From Methyloversatilis universalis FAM5 (GTDB taxonomy: Bacteria; Pseudomonadota; Gammaproteobacteria; Burkholderiales; Rhodocyclaceae): a DNA stretch of 64,000 bases. Where the stretch lies: the NCBI RefSeq assembly GCF_000214035.2, contig NZ_AFHG01000029.1, positions 124,001 to 188,000 of the forward strand, given 5' to 3'. The number at the start of each line of letters is the position of its first letter. Positions within the stretch are counted from its first letter, which is position 1. The notes beneath the pieces are model-generated. The model was not told where the DNA came from. It saw only the letters and a list, made by a program, of their open reading frames with translations, and did no database searches. A program made the translations under genes and the position numbers. This document shows, one piece after another, positions 50,439-59,610 of this stretch.

Positions 50439-51013
50439 GAATCCAGTCCCGCAAAACCCATGAAGGCCAGGCTCATGAGACCGGCGGTGATCAGCGCGAT
50501 CGCGTTGCCGCGGAAGGGCGCCGGGATGTCGGCACCGTCCAGCCGCTCACGGATGCTGGCAAACAGCACCAGCGCCAGCACGAAGCCCGCGGCCGAGCCG
50601 AAGCCGAACAGCAGCGACTGCAGCAGGTCGTGGCGCGCCGCCTGATTCAGCAGCGGAATGCCCAGCACCGCGCAGTTGGTGGTGATCAGCGGCAGGTAGA
50701 TGCCCAGCACCTGATGCAGCAGCGGACTGGTTTTCTGGATCACCAGTTCGGTCAGCTGCACGATGGCCGCGATCACCACGATGAAGCTCAGTGTGGACAG
50801 ATAGCCCAGGTCGAAGGGCTGCAGCAGATAGCGGTCGATGAGATAGCTCGAACCGCAGGCCAGCGTAAGCACGAAAGTCGTGGCCAGACCCATGCCGATG
50901 GCGGTTTCCAGCTTCTTCGACACGCCCATGAAGGGGCACAGGCCGAGGATGCGCACAAACACCACGTTGTTGACCAGCGCGGTGCCGAGCAGGATGAACA
51001 GGTAACTCGTCAT
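50435..51013 (-). CDS. rsxA: Electron transport complex subunit RsxA/RnfA
   Basis: 192-residue membrane subunit, first gene of the rsx/rnf operon. It has six helices and the family start [28 protein letters not shown], read in two halves, with [17 protein letters not shown] near 103. In E. coli the complex reduces SoxR; in other bacteria it drives ferredoxin reduction, for example for nitrogenase. No soxR or nif genes are in the window, so either role is open. A sigma-70-like promoter lies upstream on the minus strand. Confidence 0.96.
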   Translation of the reverse strand: MTSYLFILLGTALVNNVVFVRILGLCPFMGVSKKLETAIGMGLATTFVLTLACGSSYLIDRYLLQPFDLGYLSTLSFIVVIAAIVQLTELVIQKTSPLLHQVLGIYLPLITTNCAVLGIPLLNQAARHDLLQSLLFGFGSAAGFVLALVLFASIRERLDGADIPAPFRGNAIALITAGLMSLAFMGFAGLDS

Positions 51014-51073
51014 GATGGAAGGAGCGGGCCCGGCCGCAGTGGCCGCGGGGCGCAGCTGCGCCGTAAGCGGCGG

Positions 51074-51102
51074 ATTATCCGGCAGCGCGGCGCGCCGCTC
51101 AA
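51074..51102 (-). promoter_or_regulatory. Putative sigma-70 promoter of the rsx operon
   Basis: On the minus strand TTGAGC (51102-51097) and GATAAT (51079-51074) are separated by exactly 17 bp. The expected start point is about 50 bp before the rsxA ATG. Four of six -35 bases and five of six -10 bases match the consensus. Confidence 0.5.
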
Positions 51103-51133
51103 GCGGCTGCAGGCGCCACGTGCTGGCGGCGCG

Positions 51134-52735
51134 TCATGGCCGGACCGCGATGAAAGCGCGGCCGTCGGCCTGTCGCACCGTCCAGCCGGCGGCGCTGATC
51201 GCGTCCACCTCTTCCGCGGTAAAGCGCAGGTTGTCGGCCGACAGCCAGGCCCGGCCGGGATACATCGCGATCAGCGCGCCGCCGGCGGGCACGGCATCGG
51301 CGGCGCCGTGCAGCCCGGCGACCAGCCGGGCGAAGGTAGCTTCGCGTGTGTCCAGCGCCTTCAGGCTGAACTGCCTGACCGGGGCCGCGCACTCGATCTC
51401 GAACACATAGGCCCAGTTCGACAGCCGCTGTGCGCCGTCATGCGGCGGGCACATCAGAAGCCGGCCGGCAGCGACCACCTCGCGGGCGGTCTGCCCGCGT
51501 GCCTGCTGCAGTTCAAGCTGCGGGTCCAGCCGCATCGCGAACACCGCGTGCGCGGCACACAGCAGCACCAGGACCGCGGTGCGCAGGCGGCCGGCAATCG
51601 TCCCCTGCAGCGGCAGCACCAGCCAGGCGGCCAGCGCGAAAGGCAGTATCTGCAGCGTGTGCCGGGTACTGATGAATTCGCCCCATTCGTAGCGCGAACG
51701 CGCGGCAATCACGATGACCGCGCCGGCCGCGGCGTAGGCGGCGGCCAGCACCCACAGTTCGCGACCCGCCGCGTTCATGCCCGCCCAGGTGCGCCGCAGC
51801 GCACGCACCTGGGCGGCCGCAGCCAGCAGGCACAGCAGCAGGCCGGGCACGGTCCACGCCAGCCTCACCCCCGCCTCGCGGTATCCGGTGGCGTCATAGA
51901 CGAATTCCTGCAGAAAGGTCCGCAGGTTGTCGACCACGCCCACGGTCGAGGGCGCCATCGCATACGGATGCAGGGTGCCGAAGGTCAGGGCGTTGTAGAC
52001 CAGCACCGGTGCCAGCGGCAGCGCGGCACCGGCGGCGAACAGCACAGCGCTGCGCAGCGCCGGTCGCCGGCCGGCGGGGTCCGTCAGCACGCGGTAAATC
52101 AGCAGCAGGCCCAGGGCAGCGAACAGCGCGAGCTGAGCATTGCGCAGCGCATAGCCGGCGCCCGCGAGCAGGCCGGCGGCGATGCAGTGCTTCGCCGAAC
52201 GTCCGGACAGCAGACAGCTGGCCGCCGCCAGCGACAGGGCGCAGGCGGGGAGGTCGGTCAGGCCGTATCCGGCCAGCCACAGCACACCGGGCGACAGCGT
52301 GGCGATGAAGGCGATTGCGACCGCGGTGGCGCTGCCCAGTGCGTGGCGGAAGGCCAGCACGATCAGCAGCGGCAGCAGCAGCGAGGACAGGCTGCCCAGC
52401 AGCGGGGCGGCGTCGCGCGGGTCGAGGCCGGCGCGCGCGAACACCGAGAGCAGCGCCGGAAATCCGATCGGAAACAGCGGGTTGGGCTGGTAGGCGGGCA
52501 CCGGCGCGCCGCCGGGCGCCAGATCGGCCAGGCTGCGCGCGAGCTGGATGTAGGACGCGCTGTCCGGCATGAATGGGTAGTGCGGTCCGCGCAGCAGCAG
52601 GTGCAGCGCAAGCAGGCCGCACACCAGCAGCGCGCCGGCGAGCGCGATGGCACCGGGGGCCGGGCCGGCGGGCGGTGCGTTCAGGACGGTGTGCGACGAT
52701 GCCATCGAGTGCGTGGAGTGGGCGGGCGGCGGCAT
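51134..52735 (-). CDS. Polytopic membrane protein, GT-C glycosyltransferase-like
   Basis: 533 residues with about ten to twelve hydrophobic segments and a soluble C-terminal part of about 110 residues. The first periplasmic loop after TM1 has an acidic motif (FMPDSASYIQLARSL), the place where GT-C fold enzymes (PMT/ArnT/GT39 type) hold their catalytic aspartate, and NPLFPIGFPALLS follows. This suggests a lipid-linked sugar transferase, but substrate and pathway are unknown and no glycan gene cluster surrounds it. The start may be ATG at 52735 or 52705; neither has a clear ribosome site. It is divergent from the sulP gene and downstream of nothing obvious. Confidence 0.6.
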   Translation of the reverse strand: MPPPAHSTHSMASSHTVLNAPPAGPAPGAIALAGALLVCGLLALHLLLRGPHYPFMPDSASYIQLARSLADLAPGGAPVPAYQPNPLFPIGFPALLSVFARAGLDPRDAAPLLGSLSSLLLPLLIVLAFRHALGSATAVAIAFIATLSPGVLWLAGYGLTDLPACALSLAAASCLLSGRSAKHCIAAGLLAGAGYALRNAQLALFAALGLLLIYRVLTDPAGRRPALRSAVLFAAGAALPLAPVLVYNALTFGTLHPYAMAPSTVGVVDNLRTFLQEFVYDATGYREAGVRLAWTVPGLLLCLLAAAAQVRALRRTWAGMNAAGRELWVLAAAYAAAGAVIVIAARSRYEWGEFISTRHTLQILPFALAAWLVLPLQGTIAGRLRTAVLVLLCAAHAVFAMRLDPQLELQQARGQTAREVVAAGRLLMCPPHDGAQRLSNWAYVFEIECAAPVRQFSLKALDTREATFARLVAGLHGAADAVPAGGALIAMYPGRAWLSADNLRFTAEEVDAISAAGWTVRQADGRAFIAVRP

Positions 52736-52865
52736 GCAGTCTAAATGAAGGACCTCGGCGGGCTGCGGTCGAAATCCGCACTGCGCGACGCGGTGTAACA
52801 TCGGCGCCGGTGCCGCGGGGGAGGCTTTCCGTGCCTGTGCACCCGGACAACGATAACGAGACGAC

Positions 52866-55079
52866 ATGCACGAGGACGATACGCCCGGAACCCGCGCGGC
52901 CTTGATCGGAGATGCCTGGGGCGGTTTTTCCGCCATGCTGGTCGCACTGCCTGCGGCCATCGCTTTCGGCGTCACCGTGTTCGCGCCTTTCGGTGGCACG
53001 CTGGCGGCCGAAGGCGCCATCGCCGGCATTTTCGGCGCCATCTTCCTCGGCATTCTGGCGCCGCTGTTCGGCGGCCGCTCGCTCGGCGTGAGTGCGCCGA
53101 GCGCACCGGCTGCCGCGGTACTGGCCGCCTTCGCCGGCGAACTGGCGCATCAGGGACTGGCCGACACGGTGCTGCTGCAGCTCGGCCTGATCGTGTTCCT
53201 GGCCGGCGTGCTGCAGATCGTGCTCGGCTTCGCCGGCGTGGGCCGGCTGATCAAGTTCGTGCCCTATCCGGTGGTGAGCGGCTTCCTGAGCGCGGTCGGG
53301 CTCATTCTGATCGGCGGGCAGCTGCCCCGGCTGCTCGGGGCACCGGCGGGTGTTTCGCTGTCCGATGCGCTGCTGCATCCCGGCGGCTGGAGCGGCCACA
53401 GCCTGCTGGTCGGTGCGGTGGCCGCCGGCGTGATGGTGGCGGTGCCGAAGCGGCGGGGCGCGATTCCGGTCGCCATCCTCGCGCTGCTGGCCGGCATTGC
53501 CGCCTATTTCACGCTCAGTCTGGTCGACCCGGCGCTGCGGATGCTGGAGGGCAACCGTCTGCTCATCGGCGAGCTCGGCGACGACGACCGCAGCGTGGCC
53601 GACATGCTGCAGCGGCACGCCTTCCTGCTGCATGGCTTCACGCTGCAGCAGCTGCTGCAGGTGCTGGCGCCAGCGCTCACGCTGGCTGCGCTGCTGTCCA
53701 TCGACACGCTGAAGACCGGGCTGGTGGTGGAAACGATGACCGCGGTCCGGCTCGATCCGGACCGCGAACTGATCGGGCAGGGCGTCGGCAATCTGGCATC
53801 CGCGCTGGTCGGCGGGCTGGCCGGCTCGGCCACGCTCGGGCCGTCGCTGGTCAATGTTTCCTCCGGCGCCAGCAGCTGGCGCTCGTCGCTGCTGGCCGGC
53901 GTGTTTTCGCTGCTCGCGCTGTTCGTGCTGGCGCCGCTGATCGCCTGGGTGCCGGTGGCCGCGCTGGCCGGCATCCTCATCGTGCTGGGTGCGCGCATGA
54001 TCGACCGCCGCGGTCTGGCCTTCTTCTTCGCGCCGGACACCCGGCTCGATTTCGCGGTCATCGTGGTGGTGGTGCTGGTCGCGCTGTCGGCCAATCTGGT
54101 CGCGGCATCGGCGGCCGGGGTCGGCTTTTCCATCCTGCTGTTCATTCGCGAACAGACCCGTTCGTCGGTGGTGCGCAGCCGTATCGAAGGGCGGGAAATC
54201 TTCTCGCGGCGCGCCGGAGCGCCGGTACCGGCCGACGCTGGCGACGCCAACGCCGACGAAGGTGAGGTGGTGGTGTTCGAACTGCAGGGCAGCCTGTTCT
54301 TCGGCACCGCCAGCCAGCTGCAGAGCGCGCTGGAGCCGGAAATCGGCAACCGCAGATTCCTCATCCTCAGCATGCGCCGGGTGCAGTCGCTGGACGTGAC
54401 CGCCACGCACGTGCTCGAACAGATCAAGGACAGGCTGGAACAGCGCGACGCCTATCTGGTGTTCTGCGACATCCCGAAAGGCCTGCCGAGCGGCCTCAAG
54501 ATGAAGCGCTTCCTGAAGGAAACCGGCGTGGTCAGGCCGAGCGAGAAGGCGGTCGCCTTCCGCCAGCTGGACGAGGCGCTGGACTGGGTCGAGGCGCAGC
54601 AGATGAGCCATGATGCCTCCGGACGGGCCGCGGCCGCGCTGGCGCTGCGCGACATGCCGGCACTGGTCGGCTGTTCGCCCGCCGCACTCGCTGCGCTGGA
54701 GGCGGCGGTCGAGCCGCGTGCGGTGAAATCCGGCAAGCGGGTGCTCAAGTCCGGCGCCGACGGCGAGGCCCTGTTCTTCGTCAGCCGCGGGCTGGTCAGG
54801 GTGTCGGTGCCCATCCACAAGAAGACCCAGAGCTACCACCTGGCCACCTGCGGGCCGGGCGAACTGGTCGGCGACATGGGTTTCGTCGAGGGCGGCCTCT
54901 ACGGCATGGACGCGCTCGCGCTGACCGACGTCGAGGTGTTCGCGCTGCCACGCGCCCGCTTCGACGCACTGGCTGCCGAACACGGCGAACTGGCCGTGGC
55001 GCTGCTGCGCCAGCTCACGCGTTCGCTGGCGGCGCGCCTGCACACCGCGGTGGGCGAGGTGCAGGCGCTGCGCGGGTAG
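52866..55079 (+). CDS. SulP-family anion transporter with STAS and cyclic-nucleotide-binding domains
   Basis: 737 residues. The first 430 form a SulP membrane domain: start ALIGDAWGGFSAMLVALPAAIAFG, then SAPSAPAAAVLAAF and PYPVVSGFLSAVGLILIGGQ. A STAS domain follows (about 470-580, VVVFELQGSLFFGTASQL; LSMRRVQSLDVTATHVL). The last 140 residues are a cNMP-binding-like beta-barrel (FFVSRGLVRVSVPI; PGELVGDMGFVEGG). SulP proteins carry sulfate, bicarbonate or other anions; the cap suggests gating by a nucleotide or redox cue. The key arginine of the cyclic-nucleotide pocket is not evident after GGLYGMDALA, so true cAMP binding is uncertain. Confidence 0.85.
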   Translation: MHEDDTPGTRAALIGDAWGGFSAMLVALPAAIAFGVTVFAPFGGTLAAEGAIAGIFGAIFLGILAPLFGGRSLGVSAPSAPAAAVLAAFAGELAHQGLADTVLLQLGLIVFLAGVLQIVLGFAGVGRLIKFVPYPVVSGFLSAVGLILIGGQLPRLLGAPAGVSLSDALLHPGGWSGHSLLVGAVAAGVMVAVPKRRGAIPVAILALLAGIAAYFTLSLVDPALRMLEGNRLLIGELGDDDRSVADMLQRHAFLLHGFTLQQLLQVLAPALTLAALLSIDTLKTGLVVETMTAVRLDPDRELIGQGVGNLASALVGGLAGSATLGPSLVNVSSGASSWRSSLLAGVFSLLALFVLAPLIAWVPVAALAGILIVLGARMIDRRGLAFFFAPDTRLDFAVIVVVVLVALSANLVAASAAGVGFSILLFIREQTRSSVVRSRIEGREIFSRRAGAPVPADAGDANADEGEVVVFELQGSLFFGTASQLQSALEPEIGNRRFLILSMRRVQSLDVTATHVLEQIKDRLEQRDAYLVFCDIPKGLPSGLKMKRFLKETGVVRPSEKAVAFRQLDEALDWVEAQQMSHDASGRAAAALALRDMPALVGCSPAALAALEAAVEPRAVKSGKRVLKSGADGEALFFVSRGLVRVSVPIHKKTQSYHLATCGPGELVGDMGFVEGGLYGMDALALTDVEVFALPRARFDALAAEHGELAVALLRQLTRSLAARLHTAVGEVQALRG

Positions 55080-55105
55080 CGCATGCCACTGCAGGACGGT
55101 CGGGG

Positions 55106-55145
55106 CACCGGCCGTGCGGAGCCGTTCGGTGGGGCACGGCCGGTG
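55106..55145. terminator. Perfect inverted repeat between convergent genes, possible bidirectional terminator
   Basis: Arms CACCGGCCGTGC (55106-55117) and GCACGGCCGGTG (55134-55145) are exact complements around a 16-nt loop. It lies between the sulP stop and the convergent yidB-like gene. There is no T-run on either side. Confidence 0.5.
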
Positions 55146-55151
55146 AAGGGA

Positions 55152-55571
55152 TTACGACTTCAGCAGTCCGCCCAGCATGCCCATCGCGGTCTGCAGCGCG
55201 TCGCCCTCCGGCGCCTTGCCGTCCGGAGACAGCGCGTCGACCAGCTGCGGCAGCAGGCCGGCGAGACCGGAGGACACTTCCTGCGAAGACAGGCCCACCT
55301 GCTGCGCGACGTCGCCGATCTGTCCGGCGCCGAACACGGCCTGGATCTGGTCGCCGGAGATGGGCAGGTTCTGGCCGGAACCCAGCCAGGAGGCGATGAC
55401 TTCGCCCAGGCCGCCCTGCTGGAACCGGGCGATCAGCCCCTGCAGGCCGCCGATCTGCGGGCTGTTGATCAGGTTCATCGCGGCCTGCAGCAGCGCGGCA
55501 TTGCCGCCGGCACCGGATTGCCCGCCGAGTGCGCCGGCCACCTGTCCGGCGAGTGCGTCGAAAAGTCCCAT
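55152..55571 (-). CDS. YidB-family protein (DUF937)
   Basis: 139 residues, low-complexity Gly/Ala/Gln-rich. The pattern GLFDALAGQVAGAL at the start, then QGLIARFQQGGLGEVIASWLGSG and ISGDQIQAVFGAGQIGDVAQQVGLS, is that of the YidB family. No function is established for the family. The start at 55571 (MGLFDALAG) is the conserved one; the open frame upstream is longer. No operon partner. Confidence 0.85.
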   Translation of the reverse strand: MGLFDALAGQVAGALGGQSGAGGNAALLQAAMNLINSPQIGGLQGLIARFQQGGLGEVIASWLGSGQNLPISGDQIQAVFGAGQIGDVAQQVGLSSQEVSSGLAGLLPQLVDALSPDGKAPEGDALQTAMGMLGGLLKS

Positions 55572-55667
55572 ATCGGTCTCCCGGGGTGAAATGAGCGGCC
55601 AGCTTACGCCGGCTGCATGACGAAGGGGCAACGGCGCACAGCGCGATCCGTGCGGACGCTGTGGCGC

Positions 55668-55916
55668 TCAGGCTGTGCGCGGCCGCGCGTGCAGGCGGGT
55701 ATTCAGCGCATCGACGGTTTCCGCCCAGTCGGCGTCCTGGGTGACCGCGTCGCGCAGGAAGGCGGCCTGGGCGGGGGTCCAGAAGCGGGCTTCGTGCAGC
55801 GGCAGGCCGTTGTCGAGGTGGCCGCAGGTGGCGATGAAGCGTTCGATCGACGGCAGGTCGTTCGGCAGGCCGAGCTGGGCGAACAGGGTTTCCATTGAAT
55901 GCGGCGTGGTGTCCAT
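55668..55916 (-). CDS. DUF2789-family small protein
   Basis: 82 residues. The sequence HSMETLFAQLGLPNDLPSIE and the block ARFWTPAQAAFLRDAVTQDA, then DWAETVDALNTRLH, match the DUF2789 family as I know it, a helical domain of unknown function in beta- and gammaproteobacteria. It lies between the yidB-like gene and fumC, all on the minus strand, with gaps of 96 and 55 bp. Confidence 0.8.
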   Translation of the reverse strand: MDTTPHSMETLFAQLGLPNDLPSIERFIATCGHLDNGLPLHEARFWTPAQAAFLRDAVTQDADWAETVDALNTRLHARPRTA

Positions 55917-55971
55917 GTGATCTCCTGACGGCAGGTTTCCATCCGGTCCGAATGTCCGGCCGGTGCGAACT

Positions 55972-57408
55972 TCATTGCGGGTGGCGCGCGCCTACGCCCA
56001 GCATGGCGCCGGGCTGCACCCACTGATCGAACTGCTCGCCGCTCACCTCGCCCGACGCAAGCGCCGCTTCGCGCAGCGTCAGCCCGTCCTGGTGGGCGTG
56101 GGCAGCGATCTTCGCCGCGCGGTCATAGCCGATGTGCGGCACCAGCGCGGTCACCAGCATCAGCGACTGCTGCAGCAGCGCGTCGATGCGCTCGCGCCGT
56201 GGCTCGATGCCGGCGACGCAGTGCGCGTCGAAGCTGCGCATGCCGTCGGCGAGCAGCCGCATGCTCTGCAGCACCGCGCCGGCGATCAGCGGCTTGTAGA
56301 CATTCAGCTCGAAATTCCCCGCGGCGGCGCCCACCGTGAGCGCGACATCATTGCCCATGACCTGGGCGCACAGCATGGTGAGCGCCTCGCACTGGGTCGG
56401 GTTCACCTTGCCCGGCATGATGGAGCTGCCCGGTTCGTTCTCCGGCAGTGCCAGTTCGCCGAGGCCGCAGCGCGGGCCGGACGCCAGCCAGCGGATGTCG
56501 TTGGCGATCTTGGTCAGCGCCACCGCCAGCGTTTTCAGCGCGCCGTGCAGCGCCACCAGCGGCTCATGGCCGGCGAGCGCCGCGAACCGGTTGTCGGCCG
56601 GCACGAAGGGCAGGCCGAGGCTGTCGGCCAGCTTGTGCGCTACCCGGGCGCCGAATTCGGGATGGGTGTTGAGCCCGGTGCCCACCGCGGTGCCGCCGAT
56701 GGCCAGCGCCCAGACGGCCGGCAGCGCGGCGGTGAGCGCCGTGCGCGCCAGCGCGAGCTGGGCGGCGTAGCCGGAAAACTCCTGTTCCAGCGTCAGCGGC
56801 GTCGCGTCCTGCAGATGGGTGCGACCGATCTTCACGATGCCGGCGAAGGCCGCCGCTCTTCCGGTCAACCGGGCGTGCAGCGCGTCGAGTGCGGGCAGCA
56901 CCTGCCGGTGTACGCCGAGCGCCGCCGCCACGTGCATCGCGGTCGGGAACACGTCGTTCGACGACTGGCCCATGTTCACGTCGTCATTCGGATGCAGCAG
57001 CCGGGCCTCGCCCACGCCCCCGCCCATCAGTTGAGAGCCGCGGTTGGCCAGCACTTCGTTCATGTTCATGTGGGTCTGGGTGCCGGAGCCGGTCTGCCAC
57101 AGCGACAGCGGAAACGCATCGTCATGCCGACCGGCCACCACCTCGTCGGCGGCCGCGACGATGGCGCTCATGCGTTCCGGCGCCAGCAGCCCCAGCCGGC
57201 CATTGGTCAGGGCCGCGGCGCGCTTGACCCAGGCCAGCGCGCGGATCAGTTCGCCGGGCATGCGTTCGGTCGATATCGCGAAGTGATGCAGCGAGCGCTG
57301 GGTCTGGGCACCCCACAGCACATTGGCCGCCACCTCGATCGGGCCGAAGGAATCGCGTTCGGTGCGGGTGCCGGTCGAGTCTGACGGCGCAGGCGGAGAT
57401 GCGTGCAT
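55972..57408 (-). CDS. fumC: Fumarate hydratase, class II
   Basis: Iron-free fumarase of the TCA cycle, 478 residues. Seen are the substrate segment [17 protein letters not shown] near 108-124, the B-site region [14 protein letters not shown], the catalytic H198 in GRTHLQD and the mobile loop [11 protein letters not shown] with its serine pair at 328-329. It is close to the usual 460-470 residues, with a short variable N-terminus before the family start. It seems to be expressed alone and is divergent from the DinG-like gene, 135 bp apart. Confidence 0.96.
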   Translation of the reverse strand: MHASPPAPSDSTGTRTERDSFGPIEVAANVLWGAQTQRSLHHFAISTERMPGELIRALAWVKRAAALTNGRLGLLAPERMSAIVAAADEVVAGRHDDAFPLSLWQTGSGTQTHMNMNEVLANRGSQLMGGGVGEARLLHPNDDVNMGQSSNDVFPTAMHVAAALGVHRQVLPALDALHARLTGRAAAFAGIVKIGRTHLQDATPLTLEQEFSGYAAQLALARTALTAALPAVWALAIGGTAVGTGLNTHPEFGARVAHKLADSLGLPFVPADNRFAALAGHEPLVALHGALKTLAVALTKIANDIRWLASGPRCGLGELALPENEPGSSIMPGKVNPTQCEALTMLCAQVMGNDVALTVGAAAGNFELNVYKPLIAGAVLQSMRLLADGMRSFDAHCVAGIEPRRERIDALLQQSLMLVTALVPHIGYDRAAKIAAHAHQDGLTLREAALASGEVSGEQFDQWVQPGAMLGVGARHPQ

Positions 57409-57543
57409 GGCGAGGGCGTCCTGCCGGAATCATGATTTCAGGATAGGACATGCCGTCGCACAGGTCCGCCGCGGATGTGGACGCGGGCGGGCTGGGGTAC
57501 ACTCCGGACCGGTTTCAGCCGCATTCCGCACCGCCTTCCTCCC

Positions 57544-59487
57544 GTGTCCGACATTCCCGCCACCTTCGCTCCCGACGGCCCGCTGGCCCGCGCCATCGCC
57601 GGTTTTTCGCCGCGCACGCAGCAGACTGAAATGGCCGAGCGGGTGGCGCAGGCGATCGCCGACCGCAGCGTGCTGGTGGTCGAGGCCGGCACCGGCACCG
57701 GCAAAACCTACGCCTATCTGGTGCCGGCGCTGATGTCGGGCGCCAAGGTGATCGTGTCTACCGGCACCAAGACGCTGCAGGACCAGCTCTACGGCCGCGA
57801 CCTGCCCACGGTGCGCGGCGCCCTCGGCGTGCCGGTGAGCATCGCGCTGCTGAAGGGGCGGGCCAACTATCTCTGCCACTATCACCTCGAACGCGCGCTG
57901 CACGAGGGCCGCCTGGGCTCGCGCGAAGAGGCGTCGCACCTGCAGGCGATCGCGCGCTGGGCCAAGGTGACCAGTACCGGCGACAAGGCGCAGTGCAGCG
58001 AGGTGCCGGAAGAATCCGGCGCCTGGTCGCTGGCCACCTCGACCCGCGACAACTGTCTGGGCCAGGACTGCCCGAACGCCAAGGAATGCTTCGTTACCGC
58101 AGCGCGCCGCGAGGCGATGGAAGCCGACGTCGTGGTGGTGAACCACCATCTGTTCTTTGCCGACCTGATGCTGCGCGACGAGGGCGTGGCCGAACTGCTG
58201 CCCGCCTGCAACGCGGTGGTGTTCGACGAGGCGCACCAGCTCGCCGAAACCGCCAGCCTGTTCTTCGGCGAATCGGTATCGACCTCGCAGATGATGGAAC
58301 TGGCGCGCGATACCCGCGCCGAGGCGGTGGTGAATGCCAAGGATTTCAAGGCGCTGCCGGAATCCGCCGAGCGGCTGGTGAAGGCGGTGCGCGATCTGCG
58401 CCTGGTGTTCCGCGAAGAGAACGTGCGCCTTTCCGCCGCGCAGATCGACGAGCGCCCGGCTTTCGCGCCGGCGCTGGCCACCGTGATGGAGGCGCTGAAC
58501 GAACTGGCCGGTCTGCTGGAAACCCAGGCCGCACGCAGCGAAGGGCTGGAAAAGTGCTGGCAGCGCGCGCTCGATCTGATCGTGCGGGTCGAGCGCTGGC
58601 AGACCGGAGACCGGCCGGGCGAAAAGACCGACCGCGTGCGCTGGGCCGAAATCTATACCCAGGCACTGGCGCTGAACGCCACGCCGCTGTCGGTGGCCGA
58701 CATTTTCCGCCGCCAGATGGAAGACAACCCGCGCGCCTGGATCTTCACTTCGGCCACGCTGTCGGTCGGCAACGATTTTGGCCATTACTGCGGCGAGCTG
58801 GGGCTGTACGACGCCCAGACCGCGCAGTGGGGCAGCCCCTTCGCCTACGAACAGCAGGCACTGCTGTACGCGCCCGAAAACATGCCTGAACCGTCGTCGC
58901 CGAACTATGCCGAGGCGGTCGCCAAGGCGGCCTGGCCGCTGATCAGGGCCTGCCGCGGCGGCGTGTTCGTGCTGTGCACCTCGCTGCGGGCAATGAAGCG
59001 CATCCACGAACTGATCGAGGACAGGCTGTCGGCCTACGATCCGGAGCGCCCGCTGCTGATCCAGGGCCAGGCCACGCGCAGCGAACTGCTGGACCGCCAC
59101 CGTGCGGCCGGCAACGCGGTGCTGGTGGCGAGCCAGAGCTTCTGGGAAGGCGTGGACGTGCGTGGCGATGCGCTGCAGCTGGTCATCATCGACAAGCTGC
59201 CGTTCGCGCCGCCGGACGATCCGGTGCTGTCGGCGCGCATCGAGCACCTGAAGAAGCAGGGGCGCAACGCCTTTTCCGAATACCAGCTGCCGCACGCGGT
59301 GATCAGCATGAAGCAGGGCGCCGGCCGGCTCATCCGCGACGAGCGCGACCACGGGGTGCTCATGGTGTGCGACCCGCGCCTGGTCGACAAACCCTATGGC
59401 AAGGTGATCTGGCGCAGCCTGCCGCCGATGCGCCGCACCCGCAGCGCCGATGTGGCGGTGCAGTTCCTCGAAACGCTGGGCGGCTGA
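57544..59487 (+). CDS. DinG/YoaA-family ATP-dependent DNA helicase
   Basis: XPD-like superfamily 2 helicase, 647 residues from a GTG start at 57544. Walker A EAGTGTGKT at 47-55, the iron-sulfur cysteines at 110, 171, 176 and 182 (YLCHYH, CLGQDC, KEC), the DEAH box VVFDEAHQ near 226-233, and late motifs FWEGVDVRGDALQ and QGAGRLIRDERD. The subfamily (YoaA rather than DinG proper) is suggested by length and cysteine spacing. Expected to unwind damaged or forked DNA. No upstream ATG fits; the open frame before the GTG reads as low-quality sequence. Confidence 0.9.
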   Translation: MSDIPATFAPDGPLARAIAGFSPRTQQTEMAERVAQAIADRSVLVVEAGTGTGKTYAYLVPALMSGAKVIVSTGTKTLQDQLYGRDLPTVRGALGVPVSIALLKGRANYLCHYHLERALHEGRLGSREEASHLQAIARWAKVTSTGDKAQCSEVPEESGAWSLATSTRDNCLGQDCPNAKECFVTAARREAMEADVVVVNHHLFFADLMLRDEGVAELLPACNAVVFDEAHQLAETASLFFGESVSTSQMMELARDTRAEAVVNAKDFKALPESAERLVKAVRDLRLVFREENVRLSAAQIDERPAFAPALATVMEALNELAGLLETQAARSEGLEKCWQRALDLIVRVERWQTGDRPGEKTDRVRWAEIYTQALALNATPLSVADIFRRQMEDNPRAWIFTSATLSVGNDFGHYCGELGLYDAQTAQWGSPFAYEQQALLYAPENMPEPSSPNYAEAVAKAAWPLIRACRGGVFVLCTSLRAMKRIHELIEDRLSAYDPERPLLIQGQATRSELLDRHRAAGNAVLVASQSFWEGVDVRGDALQLVIIDKLPFAPPDDPVLSARIEHLKKQGRNAFSEYQLPHAVISMKQGAGRLIRDERDHGVLMVCDPRLVDKPYGKVIWRSLPPMRRTRSADVAVQFLETLGG

Positions 59488-59488
59488 G

Positions 59489-59511
59489 GCGCTGCGGCGA
59501 ACCGCAGGCGC
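59489..59511 (+). terminator. Hairpin after the DinG-like gene
   Basis: A stem with a single bulge, GCGCTGCGG and CCGCAGGCGC, closes a CGAA loop 2 bp after the stop codon. No T-run follows, so termination strength is doubtful. Confidence 0.35.
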
Positions 59512-59610
59512 CGCGGCCGGTCAGTGAGATGCACGCCGTGTCGGGAGCCACCGAAGGCCGGAGCGGCGTGACACACTGTCCGACGTGCGTCCACTGCAAG
59601 GTCACTCCGC

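Noticed and set aside
45636-51013. Nitrogen-fixation rnf cluster
   Set aside because: No nif genes, ferredoxin genes of the nif type or NifA sites are in the window, and the rsxABCDGE-nth order is also that of general Rsx systems, so no link to nitrogen fixation is claimed.
51894-55043. Very long open frame on the minus strand opposite the sulP gene
   Set aside because: Its translation is rich in Arg, His, Gln and Gly with no domain pattern, as expected from the antisense frame of a GC-rich gene; the plus-strand SulP protein has clear motifs through the same region.
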